A DNA stretch of 30,745 bases. Origin: Bacillus pseudomycoides DSM 12442 (lineage in GTDB: Bacteria > Bacillota > Bacilli > Bacillales > Bacillaceae_G). The notes below the pieces were generated by a model. It saw nothing but the letters and a program-made list of their open reading frames with translations, did no database searches and had not been told where the DNA came from. The translations under genes were made by a program, and so were the position numbers. How positions within the stretch are numbered: position 1 is the stretch's first letter; each line of letters begins with the position of its first letter. The stretch is taken from the NCBI RefSeq assembly GCF_000161455.1, contig NZ_CM000745.1:2187954-2218698 (forward strand), given 5' to 3'. Below, one piece after another: positions 1 to 8,317 of the stretch.

Positions 1-26
1 ATGAGCCCCGTATAAAAGGGGCTCAT
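1..26. terminator. Terminator hairpin at window edge
   Basis: Nine-base inverted repeat ATGAGCCCC / GGGGCTCAT with an 8-nt loop, followed on the plus strand by a T-rich stretch (GTCTTGTTTT). It probably ends a gene lying upstream of the window. Confidence 0.7.
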
Positions 27-193
27 GTCTTGTTTTATGATGGATAGATTTTTTGTATTGAGAATCTCCTTTAATATGAATGAAAAGCACATACATTATC
101 TATGCCAAATTGAAATAAAGATTAATTTTGTAGTTCCTTTGCCGAATAATTCATGTATAAGTCTATAAATATGGGAATTGTTCATCTATAAAA

Positions 194-874
194 CTAAAGT
201 TTTATAGAAAAAGTTTCATAAATTTTTTGCTGTCCTAATGAAGTTATGTGTATCGCTCTTGATTGTTCGAACTTAGTAATCCAATTTTGTTCTAACATTC
301 GTACCAGAATTGCATTTCCCAGTGCACCTGCAATATGGTGTTGTCTCTCGGTCCAATCTAAACAACATCTGGAGAATGCACGTCTTTTATTGTGTAATCG
401 TTCTAAGTTCACACCGAAATCTGAAAAAAATGCTTCACCGACTTTTGTTACTGTAAATTCAGTATCCTTTTTTATTAATATTTGTTTATTTAATAAAGCA
501 TTTGTAATCTCAACTCCTAATTTTTCTGCTAAATGATCATAGCATGTTCTTGCATATTGAATTTCTTTATTTTCTTTTGCTTGTTTAAAAGATCGAATTG
601 GTTCGCAAGGGGCAATGTATAATAGCTTTTCTAGTGATTCTGCTAGCTCATGATTTGCCAATTTGTAATAACGATGTCTGCCATGCTTTTCTACTTCAAC
701 AATTTGTGCCTCATATAATTTATTGAGATGAAAACTGGCTGTTTGTGGTTTGATTTTTGCAACATGTGCTAATTCAGTAGCGGGATGGGCGCGCCCATCC
801 ATAAGGTGAACCAAGATAGTTGCTCGTGATGTATCACTAATTAAGGAAGCGATTTTCGCTATATTTTCATTCAT
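194..874 (-). CDS. ArsR-family winged-helix transcriptional regulator
   Basis: Predicted cytoplasmic DNA-binding regulator of 226 residues. Residues about 5-75 form an ArsR-type winged helix: a first helix with SDTSRATILVHL, a recognition region with KPQTASFHLNKL, and a basic wing with EKHGRHRYYKL. The C-terminal 130 residues are an extra domain longer than in minimal ArsR proteins, so the ligand cannot be inferred, and no CXC metal site is visible. The ATG at 874 is preferred over an in-frame GTG nine bases upstream because AAAGGAG lies at the right distance for it. The gene is divergent from the flavin reductase-like gene at 969, with only about 95 bases between, so that neighbour is a plausible target (inference). 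Confidence 0.85.
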   Translation of the reverse strand: MNENIAKIASLISDTSRATILVHLMDGRAHPATELAHVAKIKPQTASFHLNKLYEAQIVEVEKHGRHRYYKLANHELAESLEKLLYIAPCEPIRSFKQAKENKEIQYARTCYDHLAEKLGVEITNALLNKQILIKKDTEFTVTKVGEAFFSDFGVNLERLHNKRRAFSRCCLDWTERQHHIAGALGNAILVRMLEQNWITKFEQSRAIHITSLGQQKIYETFSIKL

Positions 875-968
875 CCTCTTCACTCCTTTTTTACATCCAT
901 ATTTCGATGATAATGGAAGTTTTTATGTTTTACAATACAGATAAAGAATCAAAATTAGGAGTGATAAT

Positions 969-1583
969 ATGAATTCGGAAATAAGTAAACTATTAGGCAA
1001 AGAGATACAGCCAAAGATTTTATATTATGGAATGCCAATTTATTTATTATCAACATTAAATGAAGATGGGACAACAAATATCAGTCCAATGTCTTCTTCA
1101 TGGGCATTAGGAAAATATATGATTTTAGGCATTGGTTTGGGAGGGAAATCGGTTGGAAATCTTGAAAGGAGTAGAGAATGTGTTATTAATTTCCCTTCTG
1201 CATTGCAGTGGAAACAAGTAGAAAAAATCGCACCCTATACTGGAGTAAAACATGTCCCAGTTTATAAACAAGAAATGGGGTATACATATCAAAAAGATAA
1301 ATTTACAATGGCTGGTTTTACACCATTGGATTCACAGTCAGTAAAGCCACAACGTATTAAAGAATGCCCACTACAAATCGAAGCAAACGTAAAACAAATT
1401 AGGATTCCAGAATATGATCCTTTCTTTGCAATTGTTGAAACCGAGGTTGTTCATGTACATGCGCATGAAGAGATAATAAAAGGGGAAAACCATATTGATC
1501 CGCAAAAATGGAGTCCGTTATTTTATAATTTTAGACATTATTTTTCAATAGGAGAAGAGTTAGGGAAGAATTATCGAGCTTGA
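969..1583 (+). CDS. Flavin reductase-like (FMN-binding split barrel) protein
   Basis: Protein of 204 residues resembling the flavin reductase / DIM6-NTAB family, which bind FMN in a split beta-barrel. The early segment LYYGMPIYLLSTLNEDGTTN followed by ISPMSSSW is the characteristic start of the barrel, with the SPMSSSW loop expected near the FMN phosphate. RECVINFPS further on matches the family strand. AGGAG precedes the ATG at normal spacing. It is divergent from the ArsR-type regulator and followed after 23 bases by a GNAT gene, so the two plus-strand genes may be co-transcribed. The substrate cannot be told from sequence. Confidence 0.85.
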   Translation: MNSEISKLLGKEIQPKILYYGMPIYLLSTLNEDGTTNISPMSSSWALGKYMILGIGLGGKSVGNLERSRECVINFPSALQWKQVEKIAPYTGVKHVPVYKQEMGYTYQKDKFTMAGFTPLDSQSVKPQRIKECPLQIEANVKQIRIPEYDPFFAIVETEVVHVHAHEEIIKGENHIDPQKWSPLFYNFRHYFSIGEELGKNYRA

Positions 1584-1606
1584 AATCTTAAAAGGAGTCA
1601 GGGGAA

Positions 1607-2137
1607 ATGATCAAACTTGAGTATTTTGAAAGAAACAATTTTAAGCAACTTATAGATTGGATTGATTCGGAAGAGTTTTTATTACAATGGGGCGGTCCGG
1701 CATTTTCATACCCATTACAGAACAAACAATTAGAGAAGTATATAGCGAATGCAAATTATGAAAATGCAAATGTATTTGTTTATAAAGTGATAGATCAAGA
1801 AACGAAAAAGGTTATTGGGCATATTTCACTTGGAAAAATTGACCGAATAAATAAATCTGCAAGAATTGGGAAAGTTTTGGTTGGTGATACAAGTATGAGG
1901 GGAAAATCTATTGGGAAAAAGATGATGGAAGCAGTGCTCAATGTTGCATTTGTACAATTAAAATTACATAGAGTCTCTCTCGGAGTGTTCGATTTTAATT
2001 CAGCTGCTATTACATGCTATGAAAAAGTGGGATTTGTAAAAGAAGGGTTATTAAGAGATGCGAGGAAAATAGGAGATGAATATTGGAATTTGTGGGAAAT
2101 GAGTATTTTGGAATATGAATGGTTTAATAGAATGTAA
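1607..2137 (+). CDS. GNAT family N-acetyltransferase (RimJ/RimL-like)
   Basis: Single-domain GNAT acetyltransferase of 176 residues, predicted to move an acetyl group from acetyl-CoA to an amine. The acetyl-CoA binding signature is seen around residues 92-108 (IGKVLVGDTSMRGKSIGKKM, the R-G-K-S-I-G type loop). The C-terminal half has LHRVSLGVFDFNSAAITCYEKVGF, the usual motif B with N-x-x-A-x-x-x-Y-x-x-x-G-F. AAAGGAG precedes the ATG. It follows the flavin reductase-like gene closely. The acceptor substrate is unknown. Confidence 0.9.
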   Translation: MIKLEYFERNNFKQLIDWIDSEEFLLQWGGPAFSYPLQNKQLEKYIANANYENANVFVYKVIDQETKKVIGHISLGKIDRINKSARIGKVLVGDTSMRGKSIGKKMMEAVLNVAFVQLKLHRVSLGVFDFNSAAITCYEKVGFVKEGLLRDARKIGDEYWNLWEMSILEYEWFNRM

Positions 2138-2391
2138 CTAAAATTTATCTTAAAATGATATGATGTAACTGATGGAGAAGATATTAAACTAATTGGAAAA
2201 ATTATAAAAATCTAATTTAGTTTCTTTTAAGTGCTCAGGTATAAATAGCTATTTATCTTTCAAACGAATACTCTATTGATATGTTCTTGGATAGCGCTCT
2301 TTATACAAAATAGTACTATAAAATAAAAGAATTTTCTGTATAAGTAATATAATGGTATTAACTGGATACATATTAAAAGGAGCGATATTTA

Positions 2392-2877
2392 GTGGAAACT
2401 TTATTTCGATACAATTGGCAAGTAAGAGATCAATGGTTTGAATGGTGTAAACAGATTTCGGAAGAAGATTTACTCTGTAAACGTGTTGGAGGAGTAGGGA
2501 GTATTTTAGAAACTTTATTTCATATTGTAGATGTAGAGTATAGCAGGATACGTGCGCTTCAAGGGAAAGCAGATTTCGAACTGAAGTTTGAAGATTATAG
2601 AACGCTAGAAAAAGTGAAGCAGCTTTCTGATTCCTTTCGAACTAAAATGGAAGACTTTACACAAACATGGTCAAGTAATTTAGAGAATAAAATATTAACA
2701 GCCTCATGGACTGATGAGACGTTCAAATATGGCGAGGTTCTACGTCATGTGATTGCTCATGAGATCCATCATATTGGTCAATTATCTATTTGGGCAAGAC
2801 AATTGAATCTTCAGCCTGTGTCAGCAAATTTAATTAGAAGAGGTTTAATGAAAGAAGCTGGGAATTCTATTTTGTAA
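2392..2877 (+). CDS. DinB family protein
   Basis: Protein of 161 residues with the four-helix-bundle layout of the DinB/YfiT superfamily, putative metal-dependent enzymes that often act as thiol transferases. The three expected histidine ligands are visible: His44 in LETLFHIVDVE, and two in HVIAHEIHHIGQL about 80 residues later. The start is GTG, with AAAGGAG upstream at suitable spacing. It is followed after 11-23 bases by the P-loop kinase gene, so the two are probably one transcript. The substrate is unknown. Confidence 0.87.
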   Translation: METLFRYNWQVRDQWFEWCKQISEEDLLCKRVGGVGSILETLFHIVDVEYSRIRALQGKADFELKFEDYRTLEKVKQLSDSFRTKMEDFTQTWSSNLENKILTASWTDETFKYGEVLRHVIAHEIHHIGQLSIWARQLNLQPVSANLIRRGLMKEAGNSIL

Positions 2878-2900
2878 AAATCTATAAAGTGGTGGTTGTT

Positions 2901-3470
2901 TTGAAAAGTATTATACCTAATAAAATTCATATCATTGGTTCTGTTGGAAGTGGAAAAACAACCTTAGCAAGAGCATTATCTTATCAATTAAATATTCCTT
3001 ATTATGAGCTAGATAATGTTGTTTGGAGAAGGACTAAAAATGGAGATATAAGAAATACACCTAAGGAAAGAGATGAACAACTTTACAATATTGTAAATTC
3101 AAATGCTTGGATTATTGAAGGTGCCCATCATAAATGGGTATCGCAAAGCTTTCAAAAAGCAGATTTAATCATATTCTTAGATGTAAGTGTAGTGAAGAGG
3201 ATAGTCAGAATAATAAAAAGATTTATTTTGCAGTTACTTAACCTGGAAAAGGCTAACTATAAGCCCACATTTAAAATGTTAATGAAAATGTTTAAGTGGA
3301 CGAATGATTTTGAAAAAGATAGTAAATCAGAAATTTTGAGGATGTTAAAACAGCATGAGGAGAAATTGATTATTCTGAAAGATAATACAGAGATGAAAGT
3401 ATCGAGAGTAGGATTGTCACGCTTAAATCGAGACATTTTAATCGGAAAAGTTGTGATAAAAATTGACTAA
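2901..3470 (+). CDS. P-loop NTPase, adenylate kinase / topology-modulation-like
   Basis: Small cytoplasmic P-loop protein of about 189 residues. Walker A is GSVGSGKT near residues 13-20. It is followed by NIPYYELDNVVWRR, the pattern of the FlaR/topology-modulation group of adenylate kinase-like proteins, and by the Walker-B-like ADLIIFLDVS. The TTG at 2901 is chosen because a GTGG-type ribosome binding site precedes it. GTG at 2889 is the alternative and would add four residues but has no obvious site. It sits just behind the DinB gene. The phosphoryl acceptor is not identifiable. Confidence 0.8.
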   Translation: MKSIIPNKIHIIGSVGSGKTTLARALSYQLNIPYYELDNVVWRRTKNGDIRNTPKERDEQLYNIVNSNAWIIEGAHHKWVSQSFQKADLIIFLDVSVVKRIVRIIKRFILQLLNLEKANYKPTFKMLMKMFKWTNDFEKDSKSEILRMLKQHEEKLIILKDNTEMKVSRVGLSRLNRDILIGKVVIKID

Positions 3471-3506
3471 ATAAAATTCATGTAAATGAAATGAAGATAT
3501 AAAGCG

Positions 3507-3550
3507 AAAACACCAAGATATTAGATGTGAGTCCTATACCTTGGTGTTTT
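3507..3550 (+). terminator. Terminator after P-loop kinase gene
   Basis: Eleven-base inverted repeat AAAACACCAAG / CTTGGTGTTTT around a 22-nt loop, followed by further T residues. It lies 36 bases after the stop codon of the kinase gene. Confidence 0.75.
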
Positions 3551-3725
3551 TTTGAAAAAGTACATACATTAAGAAAAAACTTTTTGTTTTATAGACTTCA
3601 ATCATTTCAAAAATAGTAAGGCTTTGTTCATAGTACAACTTGAATAAACAACGGCGTAATAAGTCGGTTGTAAATATAGTAAGAAAATGAATTGATAAAT
3701 AAAGTTTACATAGGAGAGATATGAT

Positions 3726-4493
3726 ATGGATAGAAATGGTTGTTTTGTCGGAACAGATGGTGAACAAGATGTTAAGTTTTCCATTATCATACCTGCACAC
3801 AATGAAGAAAAATATATTGGTAGATGTCTTGATTCCATTGTGGTTGCATCCAAATTTTATAAAAATCAAGTCGAGGTAATTGTTGTATTAAATCGTTGTA
3901 GTGATTGCACAGAAGAAATTGCACAATCTTATCATTGTATAACTTTACAAGATGAGAATAAGAACCTATCTAAAATTAGAAATGCTGGGGCGAAAATAGC
4001 TCGAGGAGAAATCATTGTTACAATTGATGCTGATAGCTGGATGAGTGAGAATATGTTAAGAGAAATAGATAAGCATTTAGAAACTGGAAAATATATAGGA
4101 GGGGGAGTAAAAGGGAAATTTGAACGTATTTCATTAGGAATTATTGTTTCAGGATTATTGTTAATTATTCCTCTCATTTTCAAATATGGATTCGTTTCTG
4201 TCGGAATGTTTTGGTGTTATAGAAAGGATTTTGAAGCTATTGGTGGTTTTAATGAGGATTTATTAATGGCTGAAGATGCGGAATTTGCAATGCGTTTAAA
4301 AAAATACGGTAAGATCCATGGAAAAAGCTTTACTACCATTAAAAAAGCTTATATGACAACATCTTGTAGAAAATTTGATGAGCATGGTGATTGGACTTTA
4401 GTAAAGAGACCTCAAATTATTTTGGCATATTTAAAGGGAACAAATAAGAAGTATGCAGATGAATTATACTATGAAAAGAAAAAAGGGAAATAA
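3726..4493 (+). CDS. Family 2 glycosyltransferase
   Basis: GT-A fold glycosyltransferase of 255 residues. KFSIIIPAHNEEKYIGRCLD at about 17-36 is the classical GT2 nucleotide-sugar binding start. VTIDADSWM contains the DxD-type metal site at about 101-103. GGFNEDLLMAEDAEFAMRLKKYG supplies the acceptor-side ED motif near 187. A hydrophobic stretch at about 135-162 may attach the protein to the membrane. The family builds polysaccharides or glycolipids; donor and acceptor are unknown. TAGGAGAG lies before the ATG. The 16 residues before the conserved strand are atypical. The gene stands alone between two terminators. Confidence 0.87.
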   Translation: MDRNGCFVGTDGEQDVKFSIIIPAHNEEKYIGRCLDSIVVASKFYKNQVEVIVVLNRCSDCTEEIAQSYHCITLQDENKNLSKIRNAGAKIARGEIIVTIDADSWMSENMLREIDKHLETGKYIGGGVKGKFERISLGIIVSGLLLIIPLIFKYGFVSVGMFWCYRKDFEAIGGFNEDLLMAEDAEFAMRLKKYGKIHGKSFTTIKKAYMTTSCRKFDEHGDWTLVKRPQIILAYLKGTNKKYADELYYEKKKGK

Positions 4494-4494
4494 G

Positions 4495-4532
4495 GAAAAC
4501 CGACTTTTTTAGAAAATACAAGCCGGTTTTTT
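4495..4532 (+). terminator. Probable terminator after glycosyltransferase
   Basis: AAAACCG and CGGTTTT arms (with one internal mismatch beside an extra C-G pair) flank a T/A-rich loop and are followed by TTTTTTT. It begins directly after the stop codon. The stem is short. Confidence 0.5.
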
Positions 4533-4553
4533 TATGTGAAAGAGGCTTTTTAG

Positions 4554-5564
4554 TTAAAAATCCTCTGAATCTTTTTTTCGTATATGTACGAATAGTGAAA
4601 TGGCAATAATAACAAAAATTATTATTGTTTGTAAAAATAGATTTTTAAACTGAAGCAGAGATATCCACGATATCAAATAATCCTTAACAGATTGAAGAGA
4701 TGGAAGGTGAGTAGGCTCGGAACCATAAGTAAATAGTTTTTTTGTTTCGATAAAAGCACTATTTTCTCCATTTGCCTCCATTACAATCGAAATAAACCTC
4801 TTGTTTCCTTGTTTTGCTGTACTAGCAAAACTATATCCAGCAGGATTTGAAAAGCTAGTTTGTAAACCATCGACTCCTTTGAATTTTATTTTACTATCAA
4901 GTGAATACAACATTTTATTTGTATTGAAAACATGTATATCTTTGAAGGTGAATTGATAAGAAGTTAATTGGGTGATTTCTAATATCATAGGATAATCCGT
5001 TATTAAATGCTGGGCTAGTTTCGAGGCATCTAAGGCTGTTATTTTAGATTCTTTTTGTTTATTTATTACGCCGGTTGCATTTGCAAAATACGTTTTATTA
5101 GATAATCCTAATTGTGTCGCTTTTTCATTCATTAAATTCGTAAAGTCTTGTTCGCTTTTTGAAATATGTTCTGCTAAAAATACGGCCGCACTATTATCAG
5201 ATGCAAGAACCATTGCATGAAACAAATCTCGAATCGTTATTTGATCTTCAAAAGTTATATCGATATTATTTCCTTCCATTTGAATGGAAGAATTACTTAT
5301 TTTCACACGATCATCCCACTTGATTTTTCCTTTTTGTATTTGTTCTAACACAATATACTCTGTCATCATTTTTGATAAACTTGCTGAGGAGAAAGGGGTA
5401 TCTTCATTTTTTTTATATACAATCTCTTCTGATGTTGCATCTATTAAAATAGCTGATTTCGCTTTAATTGAAGGTCCGTTTACATAGAAATAAAAATAAA
5501 AAACAAGAATTGCAGTAATAAGAAAAGACAATATAAGAAGCACCAAATTCTTAAAATGTTGCAT
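4554..5564 (-). CDS. D-alanyl-D-alanine carboxypeptidase homologue (S11) with altered KTG motif
   Basis: Membrane-anchored, extracellular penicillin-binding-protein-like hydrolase of 336 residues; the family trims the terminal D-Ala of peptidoglycan stem peptides. It has an N-terminal membrane segment at about 7-28. The S-x-x-K motif is Ser62-Leu-Ser-Lys65 (SSASLSKMM) and the S-x-N motif is Ser122-Asp-Asn124 (VLASDNSAAV). A C-terminal membrane segment lies at about 303-325, followed by basic residues. The third motif, normally KTG in DGLKTG, reads Gln235-Thr-Ser (VDGLQTSFSNPAGYSF), so the conserved Lys and Gly are both replaced. Activity may be reduced or redirected. AAGGAGGA precedes the ATG. 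It lies downstream of, but about 700 bases from, a VanR/VanS-like pair on the same strand. Confidence 0.88.
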   Translation of the reverse strand: MQHFKNLVLLILSFLITAILVFYFYFYVNGPSIKAKSAILIDATSEEIVYKKNEDTPFSSASLSKMMTEYIVLEQIQKGKIKWDDRVKISNSSIQMEGNNIDITFEDQITIRDLFHAMVLASDNSAAVFLAEHISKSEQDFTNLMNEKATQLGLSNKTYFANATGVINKQKESKITALDASKLAQHLITDYPMILEITQLTSYQFTFKDIHVFNTNKMLYSLDSKIKFKGVDGLQTSFSNPAGYSFASTAKQGNKRFISIVMEANGENSAFIETKKLFTYGSEPTHLPSLQSVKDYLISWISLLQFKNLFLQTIIIFVIIAISLFVHIRKKDSEDF

Positions 5565-5694
5565 AAGCTATCCTCCTTGTATATCGATATTACTAGTGTA
5601 AAAATTAATCTTTAACTAGGAGGAAAGAAAAGGTAAAGAATTTCTAAAGAATTATAAGGAATATATAAATTTTGGATAATTATGGTCATCATGA

Positions 5695-5950
5695 GGAAAT
5701 AAACATGTATTTTCACTCACATTTAAACATAAAGAAGATTTAGTAGTAGAGGACAGGAATGAATTAGTAATGGATAAATTAGGAATTCTTAAAGAGTAAA
5801 TTTTTTCAATTTATTTAACGTAGAAGTAAATTACGAAGTGGAAGTAACAGTTAGAGGTGGAGAATTTTCTTAAGTACAGTGGGGGAAAGTGAAGAATCAT
5901 TTGGAATTATTGAAAAAAATCAACTTTCGCAGGTACAAACTGTTATTTAA
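5695..5950 (+). pseudogene. Decayed gene remnant, unrecognised
   Basis: Three consecutive plus-strand open segments in different frames read like one protein. 5695-5799 encodes a stretch ending MDKLGILKE then stop. A shifted frame to 5873 contains FNVEVNYEVEVTVRGGEFS then stop. A third frame to 5950 contains TVGESEESFGIIEKNQLSQV then stop. The segments overlap at their ends, as expected after small deletions or insertions. A strong terminator follows 12 bases after the last stop. No start codon with ribosome binding site is evident and I do not recognise the family. Confidence 0.45.
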
Positions 5951-5962
5951 TACAATCTACTT

Positions 5963-5999
5963 AAATAAACAAACTGATTCCAAATCAGTTTGTTTATTT
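5963..5999. terminator. Bidirectional terminator
   Basis: Perfect 17-bp inverted repeat (AAATAAACAAACTGATT / AATCAGTTTGTTTATTT) with a CCA loop. T-rich ends on both strands let it serve the decayed plus-strand gene ending at 5950 and the decayed minus-strand gene ending at 6004. Confidence 0.85.
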
Positions 6000-6003
6000 C
6001 TCA

Positions 6004-6165
6004 CTATTCTTTAGTCCCTAAAACATCTGTATTTGGAGGCTCATAACCCATCTGGCGTGCCATAGCTACAATCCATGTGAAATGCGTACATTCTAGGTTT
6101 TTATTCTTTATATTGATAGTGATAAGTTGATAGATCGGAAATAAAACCCCATGGAATTTTTCCAT
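6004..6165 (-). pseudogene. C-terminal remnant of a minus-strand gene (possibly DinB-like)
   Basis: A 53-codon minus-strand frame ends HFTWIVAMARQMGYEPPNTD plus VLGTKE then stop, immediately before the bidirectional terminator. The ending (helix with His, then RQMGY-EPP-NTD) resembles the last helix and tail of some DinB-superfamily proteins; this is a weak resemblance. The in-frame ATG at 6165 has no ribosome binding site and lies inside another hairpin, so this is better read as the end of a truncated gene than as a real short gene. Confidence 0.4.
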
Positions 6166-6172
6166 GGGGTTT
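6144..6172. terminator. Terminator-like hairpin
   Basis: Perfect 13-bp inverted repeat AAACCCCATGGAA / TTCCATGGGGTTT with a TTT loop. It stands between the decayed fragment and the histidine kinase gene and could end the VanRS-like transcript on the minus strand. Confidence 0.6.
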
Positions 6173-6277
6173 ATCAATCAACACAACAAAATCACTATTA
6201 TATTTAGAATATAGTACTTTTCTTGTTCTAATAGGTGATTTTTTTAGTGGATTTTTAGTTGTTGAGATAAATGCTTT

Positions 6278-7435
6278 TTATTGCTTATATGAAAGAAGCT
6301 TCACAGTAAATGTTGTTTGTTCAGTATCGCTATATACCTCAATCGTTCCATCGTGAATCTCCACAATACTTTTTGCAATCGCTAATCCAAGGCCTGATCC
6401 TCCCGTGTATGCAGAACGGGATTTTTCAACACGATAGAAGCGTTCAAAAATATGTGCTAAATCTGTACTTGGGATAGGCTGTCCGTAATTTGTAATATCG
6501 ATTACAATCATGTTTCCGTCTTGATAAGCTGTTATATCAATAAATTTCCCATCATTACCATACGTTATAGCATTCATAATTAAGTTCTCAAATACACGTA
6601 CTAATTTATCTCCATCAGCAAGGACCATAAGTTTTTCTGGTGGAAATGAAAGTCTACACTCAATATTGGCTTCCTGGAATTGCATACGAAATTGAACAGA
6701 TAGTTGACCAAGTAGTTCAATTATATCAATAAGTACAGTATTTAGTTGTAACTCGTTATTTTGAACACGCGTATACTCAAATAAGTCATTCATTAGCATG
6801 TTTAATCGATTTACTTTGTCATAAATAACTTGAATATAATGACGTAATTCTACTTCATCTCTGTAATTATCATGATGTATGAGATTAACATAGCCAACTA
6901 TGGATGTTAGCGGTGTCCGTAAGTCATGTGATACATTTGTGATGAGTTCACTTTTGGCTTGTTCAGTTTGACGTTCTTCTTCAATTGAAACTTTTAACTG
7001 CTCTACAATGTGATTGACACCAGTTGCTAAGTCTTCTAAATAATTATGTTGTAAAATAGATACTTTATGATTAAAATTACCATCCGCAATATAACGAATT
7101 TCGTCAATCATTTGCTTTATGCATACTTCATAATATAGTTTTTTTTCGTGACGATAGAAAATATAAACATAGAATGAAAAAATTGAGAATAAAAACAGAT
7201 AGGATCCCATCATTGTCCAAAGAGACTCCTTTAATCCCATATACTTTTCGTAGCCGACGATTCTGACAAATTCTCCACTTAATGCCGTTAATGTAAGGGA
7301 ACTGTCAATTACACTCGTAACAAGACGGGATATGACAACCTCGGTAATTGGTGTAAGCAAAATAGATATTAAAAGCCAAAAAACAATTTTCCATTTCGGA
7401 ATGACTTTTAATATGTCAAATGTCTCATTTCTCAA
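6278..7435 (-). CDS. VanS-like sensor histidine kinase
   Basis: Membrane sensor kinase of 385 residues. Two membrane segments, about 14-33 and 75-94, bracket a short extracytoplasmic loop of about 40 residues. A HAMP-like linker runs to about 150. The HisKA domain has the phosphoaccepting His170 in NVSHDLRTPLTS. The ATPase domain has the N box around Asn288 (ENLIMNAITYG), then IFERFYRVEKSR and the glycine-rich GGSGLGLAI at 345-353. All catalytic motifs look intact. The ATG overlaps the response regulator's 3' end by 11 bases, so the two are translationally coupled. The arrangement and motifs resemble VanS; no vanHAX ligase genes are in the window, so it is not evidence of glycopeptide resistance. 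The stimulus is unknown. Confidence 0.9.
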   Translation of the reverse strand: MRNETFDILKVIPKWKIVFWLLISILLTPITEVVISRLVTSVIDSSLTLTALSGEFVRIVGYEKYMGLKESLWTMMGSYLFLFSIFSFYVYIFYRHEKKLYYEVCIKQMIDEIRYIADGNFNHKVSILQHNYLEDLATGVNHIVEQLKVSIEEERQTEQAKSELITNVSHDLRTPLTSIVGYVNLIHHDNYRDEVELRHYIQVIYDKVNRLNMLMNDLFEYTRVQNNELQLNTVLIDIIELLGQLSVQFRMQFQEANIECRLSFPPEKLMVLADGDKLVRVFENLIMNAITYGNDGKFIDITAYQDGNMIVIDITNYGQPIPSTDLAHIFERFYRVEKSRSAYTGGSGLGLAIAKSIVEIHDGTIEVYSDTEQTTFTVKLLSYKQ

Positions 7436-8120
7436 TTTTATAACCTACTCCCCAAACAGTATGGATGAGTTTTTCACCATTCGTTCCTGTTTCAAGTTTT
7501 TCTCTTAGGTTACTAATATGAACCATTACAGTTTTATTGGAACCATAACCATCCTCATTCCAAACTCGTTCAAATATTTCCTCTGAACTAAATACTCTAC
7601 CAGTATTGCTGGCAAGTAAATATAAGATATCAAATTCAATAGATGTAAGTTTAATATACTCTCCATTCACTTTCACAGTATGATTATGTTTATGTATTTC
7701 AACAGAGCGGATGCGAATAATACCATCATCATTAAGTGATGTAACTTGTTGGAATGAAGATCTACGTAATAGCGCTTTAACTCTAGCTATTAATTCTAAT
7801 GGATTAAAGGGCTTAATCATATAATCATCTGCACCTGTCATAAGACCTAGGATTTTATCCATATCTTCGGCTTTTGCACTTAGCATAAGAATAGGTACCG
7901 TATTTTCTTCTCTAACTTGCTGGCAAACTTCTAGTCCATTTCGTTTTGGCATCATAATATCTAATATCATAAGGTCAATCTGATAAAGTGAGAGCATGTG
8001 TAACGCTTCATCACCATCATATGCTTTATAAATGCTGTAGCCTTCATTTCGTAAATAAACGGCTAGTAATTCTACAATTTCTTTATCATCATCAATAATT
8101 AAAATGTTTCTTTCCATCAT
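7425..8120 (-). CDS. VanR-like OmpR-family response regulator
   Basis: Cytoplasmic transcription factor of 231 residues. The receiver domain has Asp10-Asp11-Asp12 (IIDDDKEI), the phosphoacceptor Asp54 (LMILDIMMP) and the lysine of YMIKPFNPLEL near 103. A linker is followed by an OmpR-type winged helix from about 130, with TSIEFDILYLLASNTGRVFS and, for the recognition helix, SNKTVMVHISNLREKL. It is first in the operon with the kinase gene. AAAGGAATT upstream of the tandem ATG codons provides a ribosome binding site. The nearby minus-strand carboxypeptidase is a possible target, by analogy with VanR control of cell-wall enzymes (inference). Confidence 0.92.
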   Translation of the reverse strand: MMERNILIIDDDKEIVELLAVYLRNEGYSIYKAYDGDEALHMLSLYQIDLMILDIMMPKRNGLEVCQQVREENTVPILMLSAKAEDMDKILGLMTGADDYMIKPFNPLELIARVKALLRRSSFQQVTSLNDDGIIRIRSVEIHKHNHTVKVNGEYIKLTSIEFDILYLLASNTGRVFSSEEIFERVWNEDGYGSNKTVMVHISNLREKLETGTNGEKLIHTVWGVGYKIEK

Positions 8121-8317
8121 ATACTTAATTCCTTTCTTTGCATTCCCTCATCATTAATATAATAACAAACATTTAGGCATTTGGGAGTTAAGATCATACA
8201 TAAAATTTCATGTAACGTATTGAAAAGAATTAAAAAAATACATCACGAATAAAAACAACAGGATAATTTGTTTCCTTAGGATATGTTGAAACAAAGTTTT
8301 ATTGAGGAGAAAGTAGC

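Noticed and set aside
3534..3869. Minus-strand ORFs around the glycosyltransferase start
   Set aside because: They overlap the glycosyltransferase coding region and its terminator on the opposite strand, lack ribosome binding sites and read as low-complexity hydrophobic text.
6278..8120. A complete vancomycin resistance cluster
   Set aside because: Only a VanR/VanS-like pair and a carboxypeptidase homologue are present. No D-lactate dehydrogenase, D-Ala-D-Lac ligase or VanX dipeptidase gene is in the window.
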